From contig CP071495.1 of assembly GCA_017354895.1 (NCBI GenBank), forward strand, positions 2,215,001 through 2,279,000: a stretch of DNA of 64,000 nucleotides, read 5' to 3'. The notes under the pieces were generated by a model, which saw nothing but the letters and a program-made list of their open reading frames with translations, ran no database searches and was not told where the DNA came from. The translations under genes and the position numbers were made by a program. This stretch comes from Podospora comata (Eukaryota > Ascomycota > Sordariomycetes > Sordariales > Podosporaceae). Of the stretch, positions 55,658 through 64,000 are shown piece after piece; within the stretch, counting starts at the first letter, position 1; each line of letters begins with the position of its first letter.

Positions 55658-58066
55658 TCACCTCATCAACCTCTTAATCCCCCCCCTAACCTCCTCCTCC
55701 CCCTCCCCCCCCTCCTCCTCCTCCTCCTTCATCTTCCTCTTATTGTTGCTATTCCCCAACATCACCATTGTCCCCTGCCCCTGCCCTCCCCCTCCCCCAC
55801 CAGTATTAACCTCATCCCAACAAGTCCCATGAAACACCCTCCTCCCCTGCCCAGATCCAACAACAACCGCATCCATCCAAACCCAATCCTGCACCTCCTC
55901 CAGATACCTACTCTGGAATTTCTCCTGGCAGATCGGGCAGACCTTGTTCGTCCCCGTCCCCGTCCCATCCCCCTCATCAGGCGCGGTGATCCACCTCTTC
56001 TTCTTCTCATTCTTCTTCCTCCTCCCCCCTTTTACCGCAGCAGACCAATCATTATCATCACTCTCGCTCCCATCCCCGTCTCCTGACCCGCCCCCGCCGC
56101 TGGGGGCGTTATAATCCACATCCGGCTCCTCGTGACTCTGAATCCAATCAAGCTCGCTCACAAACTGCGACCGGTGCTGACCCCTTTGCTCAGCCTCAGC
56201 AACACGCTGATGAACACGAAAGTGCCAGTCCATGTGCTGCGTCTTCTTCTTTCTGCCTTCTTCCGTGGTGGGGAAGCGGCGGCCGCACTGGGAGCAGGGG
56301 GGGCCGAGGTGATCGAGGAGATAAGGCAACAGATGCAGGCGGGGGAATTTGAGAGAGGCAGGGGTGAGAGTTATGATGTTCGGATCCGGGGGTGGGAGAG
56401 ATGGGATGGCGGATGGTGGTGTAGGTACGCCGGGGGTGCCGCCGAGAAGGCCGGACTGCCGTAGCATAGCCAATAAAGCCGATGGGTTCTGTGTCAACGG
56501 GTTGGCTGCCGCAGCCGGCGGTTGTTGTTGAGCAACTGGTGGTGGTTGAAATGGAGCTGCTCGTTGCGGTGGTGATCGCAGCGCGGCCAAAGCAGGTGGT
56601 ATAATTGCCGGCGGCGGAACCGGCGCAGTAGATGACTGTTGAGGGGTGGCAGGTTTCTTGGCCGCCAAAAGCGCAGCCAGAGCGCCCTGGCCAAGAATCG
56701 CATCGAGAGATAGTGTTCCCGGAGCGGCACCTCCTGCGGTGGTTGCCGGACGGACTGGTGGTGGTGCCGCTGCCAGGGGCACGGGAGCAACATTTGATGC
56801 CGGACGTCCCAGAGCCGCCGCTAGTACCGCTGGTAATTGGGGCAGTACAGAAGGTGGAGGAGCAGCGGCAGCAACTGGGGGAGGTGCAAACTGTTGAGTT
56901 ACAACAGGAGGTGTTGGGGTGTGCGTGTTGTATGGTGGTGGCAGAGCAGGAGGATATGATGGCGGTAGCTGAGCCTGGGCAGCGCGCATGTTTACAGCAA
57001 GTTTAGCAACTTGATCGCTTATGATCATCAACTGCTCCTGAGGCAGGTTTTGGCTCTGGACTACTTTTTGCAAATCCAGCAAAGCCTTCAGTCTGTTTTG
57101 TTTACTAGCATCATGCATGTTCTGGGCAAAACCCGCCCTGTCCAGCTCGATCAACTGCTGGATATCATCTTTCAACTTGTCTATGTTTATTCCTGAAGCT
57201 GGAGGAACACCATAGGGACCTTGGTTGGGAGGTGGCTGGTAGTGAGCATATGGCCCGGCTGATGGAGCAGGCTGCGGTGGCGTAGCACGGTTAGGGACGC
57301 CATTGGGTGTCTGTAGACATGTATTAGCAACACGAACGGCATGAATGAGAGCTACACTAGCACTTACGTTCCCGGAGCGCATGGGATAGGCCTGTTCTCC
57401 AGGCGGCGGGTACTGTCCATTAGGTGGTCCCTGATATGGCGGCTGTCCATGTGGTGGTGGTGGTGGTTGGTAAGCTCTGCCCATAGGAGGTGTCGGCGTA
57501 TCTCTGGCAGGCGGGCCGGCCGGACGCCCCCGCATGAGATGGGTCTGGAATTTGGCTTGCTCCATGTAGGCATTGCGGGCAGCCAGCAGAGCGTTCTCAA
57601 TGGGTCGAACCAATTCAAGTGGGAAGACCGGTTTCTTGGAGATGGACCCGGCTACAGGTTCCTTCCATGTCTTCAGCATTTCGTCCATCTTTCTCCGTGT
57701 CGCGTTGTCGACTTTGGTGTAGGAACCCATGAAGATTTGATAGAGCTTGGGGCCGAAATATAGGGCGTAGGGAGTCGGGACATTCTTCACGATCGAGTCC
57801 AGGACGTAGAGGGCGGGTAGGGTTTTGGAGGCGGGTGCCTATCGTGATGTTAGCATTTCTGATTATCAAGGATCAGAAGGACAATCTGCAAGTCACGACG
57901 TTACCTCTTTGATGTGATTTGTGAGGGCCTCTGAAATGGCCAGACCATGGTCGGCGTTCTCTCGGGCGATGTTGGTCAATGTGACGATTTCAAAGCGAGC
58001 ATTGGTGGTCAAGTCCTGGAGCGCCTCACGGAAATCGGCCGCCACTTCATCGCCGTGGTCTTCCAT
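55658..58066 (-). CDS. pcf11: mRNA 3'-end processing factor Pcf11
   Basis: Subunit of cleavage/polyadenylation factor CF IA. It binds the RNA polymerase II C-terminal repeats and takes part in termination. Exons 58066-57905, 57838-57368 and 57310-55658 give 761 residues. The CTD-interacting domain fills about residues 1-140 (FREALQDLTTNARFEIVTLT, KTLPALYVLDSIVKNVP, ALYFGPKLYQIF). A long Pro/Gln/Ala-rich middle follows. Two zinc-finger modules lie near 545 (CSQCGRRF...HMDWHFRVH) and near 668 (CPICQEKF...WVWMDAVVV...FHGTC), flanking the Clp1-binding type region IQSHEEPDVDYN. Intron 2 is 57 bp, in frame and free of stops, so a retained form would add 19 residues. The C-terminus is acidic and Gly/Glu-rich. 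Confidence 0.94.
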
Positions 58067-59708
58067 GATGGGTGTGAAACGTGGGAAGGGGCAATCAACA
58101 AGTCAATCCAGTGATGCTCAACAAGTAGTAGAGATATCGCTGTTCTGCTGCAATGGATTGCTTGGAGAGAAGATGATGATGACTAGTAGAGGAGAGCAGG
58201 AAATAATATCGCTCCGTTCCCCAGCTACCCTGCAGGCCTCACGCGCGATGCTCCTCCGCAAATTCTCCCCTGCAATCACAAGCCAAATCCCATCCGCAGA
58301 TTTGCCTACTATATCAACTGAAATGGAAAGAAAAAGAATCAGAGGAGACTCTGATGGCCGGGGGAGCTGGTTAGATGGAAGATCTGAAGTCGCGACTCGA
58401 TGGATGCTAGAATGTGGTGGATGGAATCAGCGACTGTTGGTTGTGGTTGGTTGGCGGTCTGCCGCGGATCAGTCGAATCTCAAAATGGCCGACGAGCGAG
58501 AAATTCTCCGCTTGAATTCGCCGCTAGAAGTTATTCACTCTATCAGGGAGCCGCCGGCTGCTTCTGCTTTGTTGTGATTTGAGCAGAAACTGCAAAGTCA
58601 CAAGTTGTGTTCACGGTTGGGGAAAAGCTTGGAGTCGCAGTGCTGGTCTCTTTGCCTTTTGTTGTGGGGCGCTGGCGCTGTGGAATTGGTCAGGAAGCCC
58701 AGTCCACAAAGTTTGATAAGCTGATACGCACGGGCCATCCAGCTGGGTCGGTGGGTCCAAGAACATGAGGGTATCACGAGCACATGAGATTCACAAAATG
58801 CAAGTGCTTGGTTAGGGCCTGGAACCTAAATACGTTCTTTCCTGCTAGCTTTACATTGCCTCACTTACAGTCTGCCATTTCTGCAGCGATATCTATTCAA
58901 ATCCCCTCACCACCCCCATAACAAACAAATAGCCCGCATCACCCAAACCCCCTCCCCAACCACAAACATCACCCCGCCACAACCCCTTCCATGTAGATGA
59001 ACTTGAAGCCCTCCACCCCATCTCAGAATCTCTGCCGTTTCGCCTACAAGGTCTACACAAGTGTCCTACCCTGTCCATAACGGATTCAGATCACACATTC
59101 ATCATTGAGAACCGACGGGCAGCACAACGAAACCACACATCCATTCAACCAACCGCCCTTGTAAACAGGCAGGAACCACATTTCACATATACATCCCCAG
59201 CCCAGCCGATACACATCGTCTTGACCAGAAACAAGCCCTCCGAAACATATACATACAAAGAATAAACGCTGTGATCTCTTCTTCAGAACAAATGTATTAA
59301 AATCAAAGTATACCACCACCACCGCCGCCACCGCCGCTCCCACCATCGTCACCGATTCGTGACATAACACCAAAAAGATCAAACACAAAGCCCCTTTTAT
59401 ATAGGACCACCGTTCCCACCCCACACCCATATCACTGTAAACCATCGCTCAAAAGCAGAAACGGAAAAACACTTTGGGATTTGCTCCCCAACCATAAGCC
59501 GACCTCCAAAGACACAATCCATGACTGACAAGATTATGATATACCCGCACTATAATTCCACGCTCTAGTCAGACGCCCAAACGCCATGCTTCTTTCGAGT
59601 CCGACCAAAAACACAATTGCAACCAGCCTCTCCTGGCCCCCACACAGCTAACCCCATAGCTGAGTTGTCTCTTACAACTGTCTTACAACAGCAAAAACGT
59701 CCATCACG
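58067..59708. other. Intergenic: mga2-like 3' region and pcf11 promoter
   Basis: Both flanking genes are on the minus strand, so this holds the 3' UTR of the upstream gene and the promoter and leader of pcf11. A small GCC/ACC repeat lies near 59310-59335. No gene is seen. Confidence 0.6.
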
Positions 59709-62700
59709 TTATACAAGCTGGCCAAGAACAGCACCCTGAGGTACACGCACATTGGTAATGACCTCCCTGATGGTGGAGCCCCAGTACGGTAAGCTGCTGT
59801 AGAACATGGCACACATCATGAGGACGAGAAGAGGAATCTGTAGCACATGGTTAGCATGTTGTCATCAAAAACATCATGGGCAAGTCGACATACCCAAATG
59901 AAGAACAGATTCCGATCCCCACTCAGCCTCTTCATCCTTTCGGCGCGCGCCCTCAAGATCCTTTCCCGCTGAGCCTCCGTGATGGCATTCTTGGGCCCAA
60001 TCTCGATGAAAGCGGCATCTTCATCCGAGAACTGTTCCTCCGCCTCCACCACTGGGCCCGTGACAGCCAGGGCCTCTCGAGTAGAGGGCCCAGCCTCGTC
60101 GTACAGGGCGGCACACTTGATATCTGCCTCGGCCTCGGCGGCAGCTTGAACCGCAGACGATTGCTTCTTGTCATAAGTATCTTGCTGGAAGATTTCGCTG
60201 TACGCTGGTGGTGCGTGGATTGGCGCGGGTTGAGCACTGGTGGCCATCGACGAGAGAGCGTGCCACAGCTCCTTGATAGAGGAAACGTCCTCCACGTTCG
60301 AGTCTGGACGAGGGCCGCCCAGGTTGGGAACCATCGAGGCTAACCGTTGCATCACAGCGGCCTGGTAATCTGGCATCTGAGGGATGTACGGCATTGGTAG
60401 GTTCTGCAGGATGTTGAGCTGCATAGCCTGCTGCAGTTGCTGGAACTGAGTAGTCATGTGGTCCCTAAACGCAGTCATGGCGGCTGTCGGCAAAGCAAGC
60501 CCACCCAGACCATCAGTACCACGGCGCTGCCGACGGGGTGAATCATCTGCCGGTGGAGCTGGTGTGATACTGTTGTTTTCGCGCATATCGAGCCACTCGT
60601 CTTCTTCGTCAGCATTCTCAGAAGCCGCGTCGCTCTCTTCCGTGGTCGCAAATGTCGAATACTCTGGACTTTCCTCGCCGTCATCGGCTTCCACCTTGAG
60701 ACTGTTATCACTCTCTGCATCCTTGCTTTCGGGTGCGGGTAGTGCCTTTGCAAGATTGAGTGCACTGTTGACCCTGCTATGGAGAGAGACGCCGCTGCGG
60801 GAGCGCGTGTGTGATTCAAAGCGGTTGATGGCTCGAATGGCGGCTGGTGACTTGGCCACATCCGCAGCAGTCAGACCCGACAGTGTCCGCAGTGTGGAAT
60901 CCGCGCCGTGCGAAGTCAGAAGGCGGATGATGTCTGGCCGGTTCTTGAGAGACGCCATGTGCAACGCTGTGTATCCGGCCTTATCTCGCACGTCGGGGTT
61001 TGCTCCGCGAGCCAAAAGACCAGCGACAAAGCGATGAAGGCCAAGATAGCACGCGACATGCAAGGCAGTTTGACCCGTCGCCCTCGTCCTCAAATTGAAC
61101 CGAGCCGAGTGTGGGCTGTCATCGAGATCAATCATCTCCAAAACGTTTAGGAGCTGACCATCGAGGTTTGCCCCAGTTGGTCGGCCAGTGTATGATCCAT
61201 CCCCTCCAGTCATCCCGCCTCCAGCCCCAAAGCTGTCCTGGGATTCCTGATGCCTTCCGATGATCTGCTGCGCAAATCCGTAGAGACCACCAGACCCTCC
61301 ATTCATCTTACTGTTGAGGATAGCAAGGGCGAGGTTGACAGCTTGCTGATCGCAGTCGTCCTTGTACGTAAACCACACGGGGTGTCCCTGCAATTCTAGT
61401 TGAGCATCCTTGAAAGTGATCCTCACGGCACCAGGAGATTCGGCCGGTGGCACTAGACACACAAGAGATTCAGGGCCCCAGAATGTCGTCGTCGTCGCCG
61501 GCTTACCGCCAAACATGACTTCCACGCCCCTCTTGAACCCCTTGCCTAGCACAGTAACCTCATACCCTCCCAGTACCAAGCCCTCCTGCGGTACCACCTT
61601 ATGTATGACTGGAGTTTGTGAAGCGGCGTTCGAGGCGGCGTTGGCTGGACCAGAAGCGTACACATTTCTGGGTGCAACTTGAGAAAGAGCCACGCCCCCA
61701 CGTGCTGCGGGCATAGTAAGGGTTGCCATGGAGGTGGTGGGGCTGGGGGCTCTGCTTTGGTGGAGCGAGGACGTTCCAGAATATAAACCGGCACCTCCAT
61801 TGTCCAGATTCGCGGTCCCGTTCGGGTTGAATAACGACGGTTGGTTGTAGTTGGGCGTCGGTGGACCACTGGCGTGCCCCGGTGACATTTGCAGCTGGCC
61901 TGGGGCCATTGTCCCTGTGGGTGACACAAACATTCCGTCAGGGGGAAGCCCCAAATGTGCAAGTGGCATGTGTCGATACTGGGGGGATGGTGTTGACGAA
62001 GCCGAGGGGCCAACCGTCGATGGCAGTTGTGCTACCGGAGACAGGGCCGTTTCGAGCCGTGCTGCGGCCTGCTTCCTCTTCTTTGACGGTTGCTGTCCAG
62101 GGAGGGGTCCAGCCGGAGCCGGGCGTACCAAGAGGCGAGAAGCTTGGATCGGCTGGTCAAGCAACTGCGTAGACATCGATGAGCTGCGCCTGTCTGCTGC
62201 GTTAGTCAGGGGAGGCGAGGGGTAGAAAACTGTGCTTTCGACGGCAGCCTGTCTATTCAATGCATTTTCGGCGGCATGGGGAGTCTTGTGATCATCGGTA
62301 ATCATGATCGAGGGTGACAAGGCCTGGGCGACGAACTCTCCCCTGAAATCCGTCAGTGTGAAGATGACCTGAAAGCCCAGCTTTTCGGTATGATGCCGGC
62401 AGTAACACGCGATTCTCATCGGTGCCTCGACAGTCCACGGCGCTCCTGGTTGCACCATGTGCACTTGCAACTGGCCTGATTCGTCCGTCTCCCCCTTGGG
62501 GGCTTCCCACTCCCTGACTTCGCCAGTGTTGAAAACGATCACTCGGTATAGCTCGTCCTGCCTCCAAATCTCTTCATCTTCCACCTTTTTGATCTTTTTG
62601 CGACTGGCCCGCTTCCGTTCTCGCGACACACAATTTTGACAAATGGTGACTTCCCCGCCATCCTGAGGTTTTGGCCCTTCATCACTTCCGTCTCCGGACT

Positions 62701-63922
62701 GCAAGGACGGTAGAGTCGGCTTCACTCTAGGTACCTTGGATGCCTTGCGTGCTTGTTCCATGGCTGTCTTCATGAGGTCCTTGTTCTGCATGGCGCTTGT
62801 ACAAACAAGCCGAACGTGCAGCTCCAACATGTCTGGAGACGGCTCTGGGGTAGGCTTGGCGAGAAGCTTTGGCTTGCTGATGGTGTGTGTTGGAAGATGA
62901 ATCCTTTTGATACCAGGAGGGAGTGGCGTCAGGTTCAATTTTATCGGAATCTGCGTCTCGACTCGGGACTTGGTAGGCGTTGGGTCTACGGTAAGCTTGA
63001 AAGGTTGCGGTTGGGTAAAAAGCCCCCTATTAAAGTTGAGTGGTGGCCCTACGTTTCCAGAAAACTGTGATGGAACAGGCACCATCTGCGGATTTACACC
63101 CATGCCGATTGGGTGCCATGGTGGGTAGGTGTTTGTTGGTAGACCATGGTAGTACTGCGGCGATTGGGGGTTGGGCATTCGTGGGGAGAAAGGAGATGTT
63201 TCGCGCGAAGTCTCGAGTGACATGTCACTTGTTGTCTGCTTGAAATCAAAGGGCTTCATGTAACCGTCAGCTTGTCATGTCTTGCCCTGGCCAGACAAGC
63301 TACTTACCATGTACATATTGTTATTGCCAAACATCAGAGAATCGGCCTGGCTCGTCTGCGGCGATAGTTGCTGGGCTGTCTCATAGCCGGCGCTGTTTGG
63401 GGAGCTGAAGTCTGAATGAGGCTCCATCGCTCCTCCGAAACTTGGCCCGTCAAGACCATTACGCCCGTCGACAGTTTGCTCCGTCTTCCATTCTGGCTTG
63501 ATCTCGGACCCATCCAGCACTGACTCATCCTTGTGGTTCCTCAATGATGTGCTAGTAACCGTTGTGCTTGCTGGCCCGTTGGAGGAGCCCGAGTCAGCCA
63601 ACGAGTTCCGCGAGCTGGTGTACAAGTTGACCTGGCTCATGGGAAGAGCGTCAGAAGGGGACAAGGGGATGAAGGCATCCCCCACGTCGTCCATGACATC
63701 AGGCCCCGAGGGAAGAGGGCTCTCATCGGAATCGAAATATTCTTCTGGATACGGCTCATTGGTGAAATCCTGCATCAGCGACATGAAGTGGCTGGGATAG
63801 TTGCTGCTGCTGCTGCTGTTGTTGTTGTTGTTGAGCTCATCAAACGAGGGTTCCCAGGCTGACATTGGTTGGTCCATGTTGGACAGTTCGCAATTCAAGG
63901 CGGCCGGTCCTGCCGTGGCCAT
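59709..63922 (-). CDS. mga2: Mga2/Spt23-like membrane-anchored transcription factor
   Basis: Homologue of yeast Mga2/Spt23, ER-bound activators of fatty-acid desaturase and hypoxic genes that are released by ubiquitin/proteasome processing. Exons 63922-63308, 63253-59894 and 59837-59709 give 1,367 residues. The N-terminus is acidic (activation type). A conserved central region has PIKLNLTPLPPGIKRIHLP, VRLVCTSAMQ and WTVEAPMRIACYC. An IPT/TIG fold follows near 750-835 (VIHKVVPQEGLVLGGYEVTV). Two ankyrin repeats lie near 930-993 (GQTALHVACYLGLHRFVAGL, AGYTALHMASLKNRPDIIRL). The last exon alone codes for the membrane anchor, IPLLVLMMCAMFYSS. The 54-bp first intron has a CTGAC branch site. The reading frame runs through the last intron to a stop at 59816 and would lose the anchor. 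Confidence 0.92.
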
Positions 63923-64000
63923 CGAGGCTGGTGTGCAACCAGCTGGAAGTAAAACGGGCCGCTGTCGAGCAGGGGGTGCGCGTCGCGTTTGCGAGGTGTT

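Overview
The window is nuclear DNA from a filamentous ascomycete, most likely a sordariomycete of the order Sordariales. This is inferred from gene content (velvet factor VeA, HET-domain gene, arg-12, ilv6, a Mga2/Spt23-type factor), from short spliceosomal introns (48-146 bp) with CTNAY branch points, and from C- or G-rich codon choice. No rRNA gene, CRISPR array or prokaryotic operon is visible. All exon limits below are read from conserved protein frames plus splice signals; no transcript data were available.

Layout. 0.6-18.8 kb is dense housekeeping sequence: a PRMT3-type arginine methyltransferase (+), the RAVE subunit Rav1 (+) convergent with a Tag1-like vacuolar membrane protein (-), ornithine carbamoyltransferase (+) convergent with the acetolactate synthase regulatory subunit (-), a KHDC4-like KH protein (+) and TRAPPC13 (+). 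18.8-22.8 kb has no recognisable gene. 22.8-35 kb carries a DENN/C1 protein (+), the PP1 inhibitor Ypi1 (-), a Mil1/DUF726 protein (+), mitochondrial GatC (-) and alpha-SNAP/Sec17 (+). 35-46.5 kb has Rrp12 (+), an unrecognised disordered protein (-) and VeA (-). 46.5-55.6 kb is the accessory-looking part: two gene-poor stretches surround a broken HET-domain gene and a 299-bp MITE-like element with perfect 24-bp inverted repeats. 55.6-64 kb holds Pcf11 (-) and a membrane-anchored Mga2/Spt23-like transcription factor (-).

The genes form no single pathway, but some neighbours are related. Rav1 and the Tag1-like protein both act at the vacuole. arg-12 and ilv6 are both mitochondrial amino-acid genes, and both have a perfect general-control site (TGACTCA/TGAGTCA) in the promoter. 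TRAPPC13, the DENN protein, Mil1 and Sec17 all belong to membrane traffic.

The points most worth checking are: a degenerate 20-22 bp repeat family in several intergenic regions and inside the MITE-like element; a sense-strand switch from C-rich to G-rich within many genes; single-base frame breaks at G7/G8 runs in two otherwise conserved genes; and a last-exon layout in the Mga2 homologue that would give a soluble factor if the final intron were retained.
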